A DNA stretch of 53,281 nt from Microbacteriaceae bacterium (GTDB taxonomy: Bacteria; Actinomycetota; Actinomycetes; Actinomycetales; Microbacteriaceae), in assembly GCA_027490915.1 (NCBI GenBank), contig JAIXXG010000082.1, positions 1-53,281 on the forward strand, written 5' to 3'. The notes under the pieces are model-generated. The model had not been told where the DNA came from and did not search any database. It saw only the letters and a program-made list of their open reading frames with translations. Every line of letters begins with the position of its first letter. Position 1 is the stretch's first letter. The translations under genes were made by a program, and so were the position numbers. Of this stretch, positions 33,919 through 43,454 are shown in pieces.

Positions 33919-34326
33919 ATGATCTCGACCGGCCTCGCTCGCCAGCTGCGTGATGCGGGCCTGCGCTGGACCCCGGCCTCGGGCGATCGCTTCCAGATCG
34001 ACCGCGCCGAGCTCGACGCCGAGATCTTCACCATCAGCGAGCTGACCATCGAGGCGCATCAGTACCCGACGGGCACGGTGCTCGGGTTCAACGGCACCAC
34101 CGAGTGGGCGCTCGACTCGGTCGAGGTCGACGACACGCTCTGGCTGCCGCGCGAGGATCAGCTGCGCGACCTGCTGCGCGGCGCGTTCCGGCGGCTCGAT
34201 CGCACCGACGAGGGCTATCGGGTGGTGATCGTGGTCGACGGGCTCGAGCAGCAGCACGCGAGCGTGTCGGCGCCGGAGGCCTACGGGCTCGCGCTGCTCG
34301 CCCTGCTCGAGCGCGCGCGCGCGTGA
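33919..34326 (+). CDS. Conserved actinobacterial hypothetical protein
   Basis: A 135-residue soluble protein with no signal peptide or membrane segment. MISTGLARQLRDAGLRWTP and GFNGTTEWALDSVE mark a small family common in actinobacteria, sometimes annotated as CpaE-like; I see no ATPase motif to support that name. The last 46 bases overlap the 3' end of hemA on the opposite strand, so the two transcripts are convergent and complementary there. Function unknown. Confidence 0.7.
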   Translation: MISTGLARQLRDAGLRWTPASGDRFQIDRAELDAEIFTISELTIEAHQYPTGTVLGFNGTTEWALDSVEVDDTLWLPREDQLRDLLRGAFRRLDRTDEGYRVVIVVDGLEQQHASVSAPEAYGLALLALLERARA

Positions 34327-35570
34327 CCGGTGTCCTCCGAGGCTGTCGCCGCGGGACGACCGTGCGCGCGCAGGTCCAGACCGTAGAGAGTCTCGACCGC
34401 GGCAATGACATCGTCGGCTCGGCCGGCGGCGGCGTGGCGCCGAGCAAGCGTCGACGGGGTGTGCAGAAGGACGCTTGTCAGGTGCCGAAGCGCCTCTTCC
34501 ACCCGACCATCGTCGCCACGGCCTCGCGCGCGATCGATCTCAACGTCGACGAGCGAAAGCACGTGCTCCCTAAGGGCGATGATGGCTGGCTCGACGGATG
34601 TCGCGGTGGCATAAGCGTGCGCAGAGGCATCGACGATCGCCCGCGCGTCCTCCTCGGCAGACCAGTGCACGAGCGGCGCATGGAGGCGGATGGTCTCGAG
34701 GTCGAGCAGGGCGATGCCGTCAAGCTTCCCGACAGCCGGGTCGACGTTGCGGGGAAGCCCGAGATCAACCACGATGGCGCGTGCCCCGGAGGGCACATCC
34801 TCAACCTCCACTGAGAGGCGTGTGGTGCACGTGATCACGACATCACTTGACCCGATCGCCCGTCGCACATCGTTCGTGGGGGTCAGGTTCATGCGGTTCG
34901 CGAAGAGCTGGGCGCGGCCCGTCGGCGAGTAGACCGTGATGTCGACCGCGCCGCGTTCTCGCAGGGAGGCGACGGTCGTTGCGGCGTAGCGTCCCGTTCC
35001 GACAAGAAGCACGCGGGTGGATCCCCAATCGACGAGCCGGCTGCCGACGAGATCGAGAGCGAGTCGGGCGAGCGACCGGCCGGCCTTGCTGGCGTCGGCT
35101 TCGGTCCGCGCACGGCGTGCGGTTCGCACCGCCTCCTGCACCACGTGATCCAGACGCCCCGAGCTCACACCGCTTGTCCGGGCCTCGGCCGCGGCGCGAC
35201 GCACTTGGCCGACGATCTCCTCCTCACCGACGGCGACCGATTCCAGGCCAGCGCAGACAGAGAAGAGGTGATGAACCGCCGCCGCGTCATCCAGGATCTG
35301 TGCGTGTTCGGTCGCGGCACTGGCTTCCGGGCCCGCGAGGCCGGTCAACGCCCGTTGGAACGCCGCGCGCGCCTCGGTGTGCGCCGTGATCGGCGACCCG
35401 TCGATGTCGAGGTAGAGCTCGACGCGATTGCACGTCGCGACGGCGACCGCACCACGAACGTGCTTAGAGGCATCCCGCGCCTTTCGCGCGAGGTCGAGAG
35501 CGTCGACCGACAGCCGTTCGAGAGTTTCGAACGACGTATTGCGGTGATTCGCGGTCACGCAGAGCAGCAC
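34281..35570 (-). CDS. hemA: Glutamyl-tRNA reductase HemA
   Basis: A 429-residue enzyme that reduces glutamyl-tRNA(Glu) to glutamate-1-semialdehyde with NADPH, the first step of the C5 haem pathway. The start VLLCVTANHRNTSF matches the family N-terminus; the frame upstream is not family-like. Catalytic Cys47 lies in ATCNRVE, and GLESVAVGEEEIVGQVR is the next signature. The NADPH domain (VLLVGTGRYA) and the C-terminal dimerisation helices follow. The GTG start has TACACT 8 bases upstream and a GGGGGA stretch close to it, so it could be leaderless or SD-led. It is divergent from the hemE operon that uses its product. Confidence 0.95.
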   Translation of the reverse strand: MLLCVTANHRNTSFETLERLSVDALDLARKARDASKHVRGAVAVATCNRVELYLDIDGSPITAHTEARAAFQRALTGLAGPEASAATEHAQILDDAAAVHHLFSVCAGLESVAVGEEEIVGQVRRAAAEARTSGVSSGRLDHVVQEAVRTARRARTEADASKAGRSLARLALDLVGSRLVDWGSTRVLLVGTGRYAATTVASLRERGAVDITVYSPTGRAQLFANRMNLTPTNDVRRAIGSSDVVITCTTRLSVEVEDVPSGARAIVVDLGLPRNVDPAVGKLDGIALLDLETIRLHAPLVHWSAEEDARAIVDASAHAYATATSVEPAIIALREHVLSLVDVEIDRARGRGDDGRVEEALRHLTSVLLHTPSTLARRHAAAGRADDVIAAVETLYGLDLRAHGRPAATASEDTGHARARSSRASSASP

Positions 35571-35578
35571 AATCCCCC

Positions 35579-35584
35579 AGTGTA
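35579..35584 (-). promoter_or_regulatory. Candidate -10 box of hemA
   Basis: TACACT on the minus strand, 8 bases before the GTG start of hemA. The 125-base divergent region 35571-35695 must serve both hemA and hemE. Confidence 0.4.
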
Positions 35585-35683
35585 AGTGGCAGACGGCGGG
35601 GTGCTCTGACAAACCCCCGAGGGGTATTCGTGAGGTTCATTCGACCTGAACTTCCGCCGGGAGGCGGGTCATCAGGCGCCGCC

Positions 35684-35689
35684 TATTCT
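35684..35689 (+). promoter_or_regulatory. Candidate -10 box of the hemE operon
   Basis: TATTCT, 6 bases before the GTG at 35696. A GGAGGG run lies between them but is too close to the start for normal ribosome binding, so a leaderless mRNA is plausible. Confidence 0.5.
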
Positions 35690-35695
35690 GGAGGG

Positions 35696-36778
35696 GTGAG
35701 CCTGTCTGCCGCGCATCCCTTGCTGGATGGCCGAACCGCCGCGTCACCCCTCGTTCGCGCGCTGCGTGGAGAGCGCGCGGACCGGCTTCCGGTCTGGTTC
35801 ATGCGGCAAGCCGGGCGGTCGCTTCCCGAATATCGGGCGCTCCGCGCGGGCGGCGACATGCTGCAGGCCTGTCTCACTCCCGAGCTCGCGAGCGAGATCA
35901 CCCTGCAGCCGGTGCGGCGGCACGGCGTTGACGCCGCCATCTTCTTCAGCGACATCGTCGTTCCTGTGCTCTTGGCCGGGCTTCCCATTCGGATCGAGCC
36001 AGGACGCGGGCCGGTGCTCGACGAACCGATCCGTTCGCGCTCAGATCTCGCGCGATTGCGTCCCCTCGAGCGAGAGGCTCTCGCGCCGATCCGAAACGCG
36101 GTCGAGCGTACAGTCCGTGAACTAGGAACCACCCCCCTCATCGGATTCGGAGGAGCGCCGTTCACCGTCGCGGCCTACCTCGTGGAAGGTGGCCCGTCGA
36201 AGGATCAGGCCCGGGCGCGTGCGATGATGCACGCCGATCCCCAGGCGTGGTCAACCTTGCTCGATTGGTGCGCAGACATCACGGGGCAGTTCATCCGGGC
36301 GCAGGTGGAGTCGGGAGCCTCTGCCGCTCAACTCTTCGACTCGTGGGTCGGAAGCCTGTCGGCCGACGATTACGCGCTCCGGGTCGCTCCGCACAGCATG
36401 CGTGCGCTCGCCCACCTCGACGGCACCGGGGTGCCCCGCATCCACTTCGGGCTCGGAACCGATCGAATACTCGCCCAGATCGCAGAGCTCGGGATCGATG
36501 CAGTCGGAATCGATTGGCGCATCCCCCTGGATGAGGCAAGCCAGCTGCTGGGAGACGTGATGCCGCTGCAGGGGAACATCGACTCAGCTCTGCTCTCGGC
36601 GCCCTGGCCGGTGCTGCGAGCGCACGTCGATGACGTCCTTCGCCGAGGCCGACGCGCTCCCGCCCACGTCGTGAATCTCGGGCATGGCGTGCCGCCCGAC
36701 ACCGATCCCGATGTGCTGACGCGTCTCGTGCAGTACGTGCACGACCAGACGCCGGTGACGTCTGGGGAGGACCCGTGA
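35696..36778 (+). CDS. hemE: Uroporphyrinogen decarboxylase HemE
   Basis: A 360-residue enzyme that removes four carboxyls from uroporphyrinogen III to give coproporphyrinogen III. The N-terminal signature PVWFMRQAGRSLPEYR contains the Arg residues that bind substrate carboxylates. The catalytic Asp is in FFSDIVVP, and GFGGAPFTVAAYLVEGG and LGHGV are further signatures. GTG 35696 gives the family length. It is the first gene of a seven-gene unit; its stop overlaps the next start (GTGA at 36775-36778). Confidence 0.96.
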   Translation: MSLSAAHPLLDGRTAASPLVRALRGERADRLPVWFMRQAGRSLPEYRALRAGGDMLQACLTPELASEITLQPVRRHGVDAAIFFSDIVVPVLLAGLPIRIEPGRGPVLDEPIRSRSDLARLRPLEREALAPIRNAVERTVRELGTTPLIGFGGAPFTVAAYLVEGGPSKDQARARAMMHADPQAWSTLLDWCADITGQFIRAQVESGASAAQLFDSWVGSLSADDYALRVAPHSMRALAHLDGTGVPRIHFGLGTDRILAQIAELGIDAVGIDWRIPLDEASQLLGDVMPLQGNIDSALLSAPWPVLRAHVDDVLRRGRRAPAHVVNLGHGVPPDTDPDVLTRLVQYVHDQTPVTSGEDP

Positions 36779-38100
36779 TCCAGACGATCGTCGTGGGGGC
36801 GGGCGTCGCTGGTCTGGTCGTCGCGCGCGAGCTCGTCCTTCTCGGGCACGCTGTCCGCATCCTCGAAGCCTCTGACCACCCCGGGGGGCAGGTGGCAGGG
36901 CATCTCGTGGGCGATGTCCGCCTCGACCTGGGTGCCGAAGCCTTCGCGACGCGTGACGGTGTCGTGAGCGCCTACCTCGAGCGGCTCGGACTGGCGCAGA
37001 GAGTCGTCGCTCCTCTCGATGCCCCCGCATGGCTGTGCACCGCGACCGGCGATCTGGTCCCCCTCCCCGCCGTCAGCTTGCTTGGTATCCCTTCTGCCCC
37101 GCTTGCGCGCGATGTCGTGCGGGTCGTGGGGCGTGGCGGGGCGTGGCGGGGTCTCGTGGATGCTCTCCTCCCCGGGCCCGTCGGCTCCCGCCTGCCGACT
37201 CTCGGTGCGCTGGTGCGCCGACGGATGGGCGATGCGATTCTGGAACGCCTGGTCGCTCCGGTCGTGGAGGGAATCCACTCGACCCATCCTGATCGCCTCC
37301 CGGTCAGCGCAGTTCCAGGCCTCGTGCACAATCTGCTTCGCGAGAACTCCCTCTCTCGTGCGGTCACCCGAATGCGCATCGATGCGCCCGCCGGGTCGTT
37401 GGTGGCGAGCCTCGAGGGGGGGATGACGTCTTTGGTTGACCATCTCGTGGCAGACCTCGACCGCTTCGGAGTGAGGATCGAGTTCGGCACTCGCGTGGTG
37501 GAGGCTCATGCCGACCGAGTCGTGATCGACCGCGGTGATGTGCAACTGGAGGAGATCGCGGGTCGCGTCGTCATCGCGGCGCCTGGGCTGGTCGTCGACT
37601 CCCAGGGCGCGCCCGGAGAGACGACCGAGACGCATCTCGTCACCCTCGTCCTGTCGGCATCCGGCCCCCACGTTTCGGCGCTCGCCGACGCTCCCCGTGG
37701 CACGGGCGTGCTCGTGGCACGCGGTGGCACCGTTCACGCTCGCGCACTCACTCATGTCACCGCGAAGTGGCCGCATCTCCGATCGGCCCTCGAGGGGCGC
37801 GAGGTGGTCCGCCTCAGCTACGAGCACCCAGCCGATGCAGATCAAGCGCTGCGCGATGCCGCTACCCTGCTGGGCTCGACGATCACCTCAGACGCTGTCG
37901 AGCACGTCGGATCGGTCACGTGGTTCAGAGCGCAGCGGCTGGTGCCAACGGGAGACGTTCCCGTCGTGGGTGAGCAGGTTGCCGGCACGGGTCTCGCGGC
38001 GGTCATCCAGCACGCAGTCGAGACCGCCCGGAGTCTCGGGGCACCCGGCGACTCGGTCAGCGGTTGCACAGAAGGAACGAAGAAGGAGAACGTCGCATGA
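36775..38100 (+). CDS. hemY: Coproporphyrinogen III oxidase CgoX (HemY type)
   Basis: A 441-residue FAD enzyme. Its GAGVAGLVVARELVLLGH motif near the start binds FAD (GxGxxG), followed by the Glu that binds ribose in ILEASDHPGGQ. It oxidises coproporphyrinogen III to coproporphyrin III with oxygen, the actinobacterial and firmicute use of this protein; older annotations call it protoporphyrinogen oxidase. The C-terminal GEQVAGTGLAAVIQHAVETA segment is the usual second FAD contact. It overlaps hemE by 4 bases (GTGA) and chdC by 4 bases (ATGA). Confidence 0.93.
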   Translation: MIQTIVVGAGVAGLVVARELVLLGHAVRILEASDHPGGQVAGHLVGDVRLDLGAEAFATRDGVVSAYLERLGLAQRVVAPLDAPAWLCTATGDLVPLPAVSLLGIPSAPLARDVVRVVGRGGAWRGLVDALLPGPVGSRLPTLGALVRRRMGDAILERLVAPVVEGIHSTHPDRLPVSAVPGLVHNLLRENSLSRAVTRMRIDAPAGSLVASLEGGMTSLVDHLVADLDRFGVRIEFGTRVVEAHADRVVIDRGDVQLEEIAGRVVIAAPGLVVDSQGAPGETTETHLVTLVLSASGPHVSALADAPRGTGVLVARGGTVHARALTHVTAKWPHLRSALEGREVVRLSYEHPADADQALRDAATLLGSTITSDAVEHVGSVTWFRAQRLVPTGDVPVVGEQVAGTGLAAVIQHAVETARSLGAPGDSVSGCTEGTKKENVA

Positions 38101-38762
38101 CCGAGAAGCTTGCGTACACCCTGTACGCCGTGGTGCGGAAGGACCCGCTCCGGCCGCCGTCCGGCAGGGGAGTGCGGGAAGCCATCGAGGAGGTGACGGC
38201 GCGCGGCGTCACGGTCCGCGGCGTCTACGACGTCAGCGGGATGCGAGCCGATGCCGACCTGATGTTGTGGTTGCACGGCGAGACGCCGGACGGCCTACAG
38301 GCTGCGCTCCGCACTCTTCGACGCGCGCCTCTGCTACGGGAGCTGCTGCCGACGTGGAACGCAATGGGGGTGCACGTGCAGGCGGAGTTCAGCCGGAGTC
38401 ACGCACCAGCATTCATGCTGGGGAAGGAACCGAAGGGCTGGCTCTGCGTGTACCCCTTCGTGCGCTCCTACGAGTGGTATCTGCTTCCGGAGGACGAGCG
38501 CCGCGCCATGCTCGCGGAGCATGGCCAGAAAGGCAGCGCCTTCACCGAGGTTCTGGCCAATACGGTCGCGAGCTTCGCGCTCGGCGACTACGAGTGGCTA
38601 TTGGGTCTGGAGAGCGACAACGCGCTCGACCTCGTCGACATGATGCGCGATCTCCGCTACACCGAAGCGCGTCGGCACGTCCGCGAGGAGGTTCCGTTCT
38701 TCACCGGTCGCCGGCTCGACCCCGGCTCGATCGACGATGAGATCAGAGAGGTGTTGTCATGA
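38097..38762 (+). CDS. hemQ: Coproheme decarboxylase ChdC (HemQ)
   Basis: A 221-residue protein of the chlorite-dismutase-like family that converts coproheme to protohaem using hydrogen peroxide, the last step of the Gram-positive pathway. YPFVRSYEWYLLP (Tyr119, Tyr125) is the family core, and Tyr119 in the YP motif is the likely catalytic radical residue. ALGDYEWLLGLESDNALDLVDMMRDLR is the second signature. AAGGAG lies 8 bases before the ATG, which overlaps the cgoX stop; its own stop overlaps cpfC. Confidence 0.95.
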   Translation: MTEKLAYTLYAVVRKDPLRPPSGRGVREAIEEVTARGVTVRGVYDVSGMRADADLMLWLHGETPDGLQAALRTLRRAPLLRELLPTWNAMGVHVQAEFSRSHAPAFMLGKEPKGWLCVYPFVRSYEWYLLPEDERRAMLAEHGQKGSAFTEVLANTVASFALGDYEWLLGLESDNALDLVDMMRDLRYTEARRHVREEVPFFTGRRLDPGSIDDEIREVLS

Positions 38763-40024
38763 CGATCACGAACAATGGGCTCGGTCCGGACGGGAAGGCT
38801 GTCGTCGTCGATTTGATCGATGGACGGTTCGAGGGCGAGCAGTTCGCCCGCGCCGCGTCCGATACGGCTCAGGCCTACGCGCTGGCCGGTCGGGTAGAGG
38901 AGCCGGTCGATTACGACGCGGTCATCTTGGCCGGCTTCGGCGGGCCGGAGGGACAGGACGACGTCATCCCCTTCCTGCGCAACGTCACGCGCGGGCGCGG
39001 AATCCCCGATGAGCGCCTCGAGGAGGTGGCACACCACTACCGCCACTTCGGCGGCGTGAGCCCGATCAACCAGCAGAACCGCGAGCTGCAGGAGGCCCTC
39101 CAGGCCGAGATGGATCGCCGCGGGCTCGGTATCCCGATCTACTGGGGCAACCGCAACTGGGATCCGTATCTGCCGGAGGCGCTGCAGCAGGCTTTCGACG
39201 ACGGGCACCGCACGATCCTCGGCCTCGCGACGAGCGCGTACTCGAGCTTCTCGAGCTGCCGGCAGTACCGCGAGGACTTCGCGAGAGCCCTTGACGCGAC
39301 GGGCCTCTGGGGTCAAGTGCGCATCGACAAGGTGGGGCAGTTCTTCGATGCGCCCGGCTTCGTCGGCCCCTTCGTCGCGGGCGTGGTGGATGCTCTCCGC
39401 ACGCTCATCGCCGAGGGCGTCGATCTCGGCTCCACGCGTGTGCTGTTCGCGACCCACAGTATTCCCACGACTGACGCCGAGCGCAGCGGACCGCGCGACG
39501 TCGACTGGGGCGAGGGCGGCGCGTATGCGGCGCAGCACCTCGCCGTCAGCGAGGTCATCATGCGCAAGGCGCTCGCAGAACTGCGCGAGACTCACCCCGA
39601 CCTGCCCGACGTCGTGTGGCAGCTCGTTTATCAGAGCCGCTCGGGCCCTCCGAGCCAGCAGTGGCTCGAGCCCGACATCAACGACGCCATCGCCGATCAC
39701 GCCGCGAGCGGCGCGACCGCGATCGTCATGGTGCCTGTTGGTTTCGTCAGCGACCACATGGAGGTCATGTGGGATCTCGACACGGAAGCGATGGAGACCT
39801 GCGAGGAGCACGGTCTGCGGGCACTGCGCGTGCCGACTCCCGGTATCGACCCGGTGTACGTGAGCGGTCTCGTTGACCTCATTGAGGAGCGGCTGAAGGG
39901 CACGCCGACGAACGAGCGGGTGCGCGAGACCGCGCTCGGGCCCTGGTACGACGTGTGCCGCCCGGGATGCTGCGAGAACGTGCGCGCTGGATTCAAGCCC
40001 GCGATCTCGGGCCTGCAGCCGTGA
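38759..40024 (+). CDS. hemH: Coproporphyrin III ferrochelatase CpfC (HemH)
   Basis: A 421-residue enzyme that inserts Fe(2+) into coproporphyrin III. ILAGFGGPEG near residue 60 and the HSIP segment (FATHSIPTTD) carry the metal-handling His. Cys167 (SSCRQYRED) and the C-terminal Cys400, Cys404 and Cys405 (DVCRPGCCEN) resemble the [2Fe-2S] ligands described in actinobacterial ferrochelatases. It is longer than the Bacillus enzyme because of that tail and an N-terminal extension of about 50 residues. The start overlaps chdC (ATGA) and the stop overlaps hemC (GTGA). Confidence 0.94.
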   Translation: MTITNNGLGPDGKAVVVDLIDGRFEGEQFARAASDTAQAYALAGRVEEPVDYDAVILAGFGGPEGQDDVIPFLRNVTRGRGIPDERLEEVAHHYRHFGGVSPINQQNRELQEALQAEMDRRGLGIPIYWGNRNWDPYLPEALQQAFDDGHRTILGLATSAYSSFSSCRQYREDFARALDATGLWGQVRIDKVGQFFDAPGFVGPFVAGVVDALRTLIAEGVDLGSTRVLFATHSIPTTDAERSGPRDVDWGEGGAYAAQHLAVSEVIMRKALAELRETHPDLPDVVWQLVYQSRSGPPSQQWLEPDINDAIADHAASGATAIVMVPVGFVSDHMEVMWDLDTEAMETCEEHGLRALRVPTPGIDPVYVSGLVDLIEERLKGTPTNERVRETALGPWYDVCRPGCCENVRAGFKPAISGLQP

Positions 40025-40986
40025 CGCGCGCCGAGTCCGCCCCGATCCGGCTCGGCACCCGCGGTAGCGCGCTCGCTCTCGCCCAGTCGCAACGGGTCGC
40101 CGACTCGATCGCGGCTCGCGTCGGCTCGCCCGTCGAGCTCGTGGCGATCACGACCCAGGGCGACACCTCTACAGCGTCGCTGGCGAGCTTGGGCGGAACG
40201 GGGGTATTCGTTGCGGCCGTGCGGGAGGCTCTGCTGGCGGGCGAGTGCGACGTGGTCGTGCACTCGCTGAAGGATTTACCGACGGCGCCCCACGATCAGC
40301 TCGTCATTGCCGCGATGCCGAAACGGGCCGACGCGCGCGACGCACTTGTGAGCCGCGAGGGGCTGAGGCTCGAAGCACTGGCCGAGGGCGCGCGAGTCGG
40401 AACCGGGTCGCCGCGGCGCCGCGCTCAGCTGCGCCGCCGCCGCCCCGACCTGGAGGTGGTCGACCTGCGTGGCAATGTCGACACCCGCATCGGGCGCGTG
40501 CTCGGCGACCGCGACGGCCTCGACGCCGATCTCGACGCGGTGGTGCTTGCGGCTGCCGGACTCGAGCGGATCGGACGCCACGACGTCATCTCCGAACTGC
40601 TCGGCATCGACGGCTGGCCGACGGCGCCCGGTCAGGGTGCGCTTGCCGTGGAGGTTCGCGCCGACACTCGCGGCGCACTGCGCTCGGCCCTGCAAGGGCT
40701 CGACCACGGTGCCACCCGGGTGGCTGTCGAGGCCGAACGAGCCGTGCTGCGTCTCCTCGAGGCGGGCTGCGCGGCTCCGCTCGGAGCGCATGCCTTCATC
40801 GACGGCGGCATGCTCTTCCTCTCGGCGAGGGTGTATTCGCCCGAGACCGGCGAGTGCGTTTCGAGCGCGCATGCGCTCTATGTCGACGACACGCCGACGC
40901 CGGCCATCGATGCGGCTCAGCGCGTAGTCGACGAGTTGCTGCGGCAGGGAGTCGCGGAGCTCGCACCCCTGGGAGGAGATCGATGA
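40021..40986 (+). CDS. hemC: Porphobilinogen deaminase HemC
   Basis: A 321-residue enzyme that polymerises four porphobilinogens into hydroxymethylbilane. The signatures are RLGTRGSALALAQS, HSLKDLPT, RGNVDTRI and EAGCAAPLGAHA; Cys250 in the last binds the dipyrromethane cofactor. The GTG at 40021 overlaps the cpfC stop by 4 bases; the stop overlaps the hemB start. Confidence 0.96.
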   Translation: MTRAESAPIRLGTRGSALALAQSQRVADSIAARVGSPVELVAITTQGDTSTASLASLGGTGVFVAAVREALLAGECDVVVHSLKDLPTAPHDQLVIAAMPKRADARDALVSREGLRLEALAEGARVGTGSPRRRAQLRRRRPDLEVVDLRGNVDTRIGRVLGDRDGLDADLDAVVLAAAGLERIGRHDVISELLGIDGWPTAPGQGALAVEVRADTRGALRSALQGLDHGATRVAVEAERAVLRLLEAGCAAPLGAHAFIDGGMLFLSARVYSPETGECVSSAHALYVDDTPTPAIDAAQRVVDELLRQGVAELAPLGGDR

Positions 40987-41984
40987 GCCTGCACGACGCG
41001 CACGATCCGGCCCCGCGCATCCGCCCCCGGCGCTTGCGGCAGAGTGCGGCGATGCGGCGACTCATCGGCGAGACCGATCTGCGCCCGCGGCACCTCGTGC
41101 TGCCGCTCTTCGTGCGGGAGGGGCTCGCAGAGCCGAAGTCGATCACCTCGATGCCGGGGGTTGCGCAGCACTCGCTCGACAGCCTTCGCCGCATCTCGGT
41201 CGAGGCGGCCGAGGCGGGGCTCGGCGGCGTGATGCTCTTCGGTGTTCCGGCTGAGCGCGACGCGCACGGCTCGGGTGCGACCGACCCTGACGGCATTCTC
41301 AATGTCGCCACGCGAGCGATCGTTGCCGAGGTCGGTGAAGCGCTCGTGGTGCAGACCGATCTCTGCCTCGACGAGTTCACCGACCACGGGCACTGCGGCG
41401 TTCTGGATGGCCAGGGCCGGGTGGACAACGACGCCACCCTCGAGCGCTACACCGCGATGGCTCTTGCCCAGGCGGAGGCTGGCTCGCACGTGCTGGGCTT
41501 GAGCGGCATGATGGACGGCCAGACGGCGGCCGTGCGCTCGGCCCTCGATGCGGCGGGATACTCCGGGGTGGCGTTGCTTGCATACTCGGCTAAGTACGCG
41601 TCCGCTTTTTATGGGCCATTCCGCGATGCCGTCCAGTCGCAGCTCGACGGTGACCGGCGCACCTACCAGCTCGATCCGGCCAATGGGCGCGAGGGTGTGC
41701 GCGAGGTGCTGCTCGATCTCGACGAGGGCGCGGACATCGTCATGGTGAAGCCCGCGCTCGCTTACCTCGACGTGCTGCGACAGGTCGCCGACCTTTCGAC
41801 CGTGCCCGTCTGGGCGTACATGGTCTCGGGCGAATACTCCATGATCGCAGCGGCGGCGCAGAACGGCTGGCTTGATGGTGAGCGGGCGCAGCTGGAGGCG
41901 CTCCTCTCGATCCGCCGCGCCGGGGCCGACGCGGTGCTCAGCTACGCAGCGCTCGCGCTTGCCCAGAAGGGACTCCTCGCATGA
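40983..41984 (+). CDS. hemB: Delta-aminolevulinic acid dehydratase HemB
   Basis: A 333-residue enzyme that condenses two 5-aminolevulinates to porphobilinogen. The Schiff-base Lys residues are in YSAKYAS and MVKPAL, and the metal-site region is [24 protein letters not shown] replaces the more usual (G/A)PSxMMDG: the Pro is Leu here. The ATG at 40983 overlaps the hemC stop (ATGA), and the stop overlaps the hemL start. Length is normal. Confidence 0.95.
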   Translation: MSLHDAHDPAPRIRPRRLRQSAAMRRLIGETDLRPRHLVLPLFVREGLAEPKSITSMPGVAQHSLDSLRRISVEAAEAGLGGVMLFGVPAERDAHGSGATDPDGILNVATRAIVAEVGEALVVQTDLCLDEFTDHGHCGVLDGQGRVDNDATLERYTAMALAQAEAGSHVLGLSGMMDGQTAAVRSALDAAGYSGVALLAYSAKYASAFYGPFRDAVQSQLDGDRRTYQLDPANGREGVREVLLDLDEGADIVMVKPALAYLDVLRQVADLSTVPVWAYMVSGEYSMIAAAAQNGWLDGERAQLEALLSIRRAGADAVLSYAALALAQKGLLA

Positions 41985-43351
41985 CGCGCTTTCTCTCCGG
42001 CCGTACCCCCGCCACGAACTCCGAGGCCTTCGAGCGCGCCCTCGCCGTCACGCCGGGCGGGGTCAACTCTCCCGTCCGGGCCTTCAGGTCCGTCGGCGGC
42101 ACTCCCGTCTTTCTCGCGAGCGGGCGCGGGCCATACGTCACCGACATCGAGGGCACGGAGTACGTCGATCTCGTGGGGCAGTGGGGTCCGGCGCTGCTGG
42201 GGCACGCGCATCCTGATGTGATCGCCGCCGCGCACGCCGCCGTCGACCGCGGCCTCGGGTTCGGGGCCGCCTCGACGGGTGAGGTCGAGCTCGCCGAGCT
42301 CGTGATCGACCGCCTGACACTCACCGGGCCCGACGGCATCGAGCGCCGCGGCATCGAGAAATTGCGGCTCGTCTCGACGGGAACCGAGGCGACCATGACG
42401 GCGATCCGGCTCGCGCGCGGCGCGACCGGCCGCCCGCTGCTGGTGAAGTTCGCCGGGCATTACCACGGGCACTCCGACTCGCTGCTGTCGGAGGCGGGCT
42501 CGGGTATCGCGACGCTCGGCATCCCCGGCTCGGCAGGCATCACAGCGGAGACGGCCGCCCAGACGATCGTCATCCCCTACAACGACGAGGATGCCGTCGC
42601 CGCGGTCTTCGCCGCCCATGGCGATCGCATCGCCGCGGTCATCACCGAGGCCGCGGCGGCCAACATGGGGGTTGTTCCGCCGAAACCCGGGTTCAACAAG
42701 CTGCTCGCCGATACCGCGCACGCACACGGCGCGCTGCTCATCAGCGACGAGGTCATGACGGGGTTCCGCTCGACCGCCGCGGGCTGGTGGGGGCTCGAGG
42801 AGCGCGAGGGCACCCCCTACGACGCCGACCTCACGACCTTCGGCAAGATCATCGGCGGCGGCCTGCCGCTCGCGGGCCTCGGCGGGCGCACCGAGCTGCT
42901 CGACCTGCTCGCGCCTCTCGGCCCGGTGTACCAGGCGGGAACGCTGAGCGGCAACCCGGTCGCGGTCGCGACGGGCGCCGCGATGCTGGGCGGCGCCGGG
43001 CCCGAGGTGTACGAGCACCTGCCCCGCGCGGCCCGCGCGATCGGCGACGGCCTCTCGGCCGCGCTCACGGCGGAGGGGGTCGAGCACGTCGTCGCCTGGG
43101 CGGGCTCGCAGTTCTCGATCTTCTTCCGGGCGGATGCTCCGCAGAACTACGCGGAAGCGCAGGATCAGGCGACCTGGCGCTTCGGGCCGTTCTTCCATGC
43201 GATGCTCGAGCACGGAGTCTCATTGCCGCCAAGCGTGTACGAGGCGTGGTTCGTGTCGGCCGCGCACGACGACACGGCGATTGGACGTGTTCTGGCCGCC
43301 GCTGTGCCCGCCGCGAGGGCTGCGGCTGCTGCTCGCCCGGCGGTGCCCTGA
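41981..43351 (+). CDS. hemL: Glutamate-1-semialdehyde aminotransferase HemL
   Basis: A 456-residue PLP enzyme that converts glutamate-1-semialdehyde to 5-aminolevulinate. The PLP-binding Lys is Lys289 in [34 protein letters not shown] and [16 protein letters not shown] are family signatures. It overlaps hemB by 4 bases (ATGA) and ends the haem operon; a gap of about 100 bases follows. With hemA, divergent at 34281-35570, it completes the C5 entry into the pathway. Confidence 0.96.
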   Translation: MTRFLSGRTPATNSEAFERALAVTPGGVNSPVRAFRSVGGTPVFLASGRGPYVTDIEGTEYVDLVGQWGPALLGHAHPDVIAAAHAAVDRGLGFGAASTGEVELAELVIDRLTLTGPDGIERRGIEKLRLVSTGTEATMTAIRLARGATGRPLLVKFAGHYHGHSDSLLSEAGSGIATLGIPGSAGITAETAAQTIVIPYNDEDAVAAVFAAHGDRIAAVITEAAAANMGVVPPKPGFNKLLADTAHAHGALLISDEVMTGFRSTAAGWWGLEEREGTPYDADLTTFGKIIGGGLPLAGLGGRTELLDLLAPLGPVYQAGTLSGNPVAVATGAAMLGGAGPEVYEHLPRAARAIGDGLSAALTAEGVEHVVAWAGSQFSIFFRADAPQNYAEAQDQATWRFGPFFHAMLEHGVSLPPSVYEAWFVSAAHDDTAIGRVLAAAVPAARAAAAARPAVP

Positions 43352-43454
43352 GACGACAACCCGCCCCACCCGGGCCCCGGTCGGGCAGCAGGGCTACGCT
43401 GGTCGTGCTGCACGCGATCGGGCCATCACGGTCGCGCAGCGGGAGGAGTGCGTC

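Noticed and set aside
33919-34326. CpaE-type pilus assembly protein
   Set aside because: Only 135 residues and no Walker or receiver motif, so the name is not supported by sequence.
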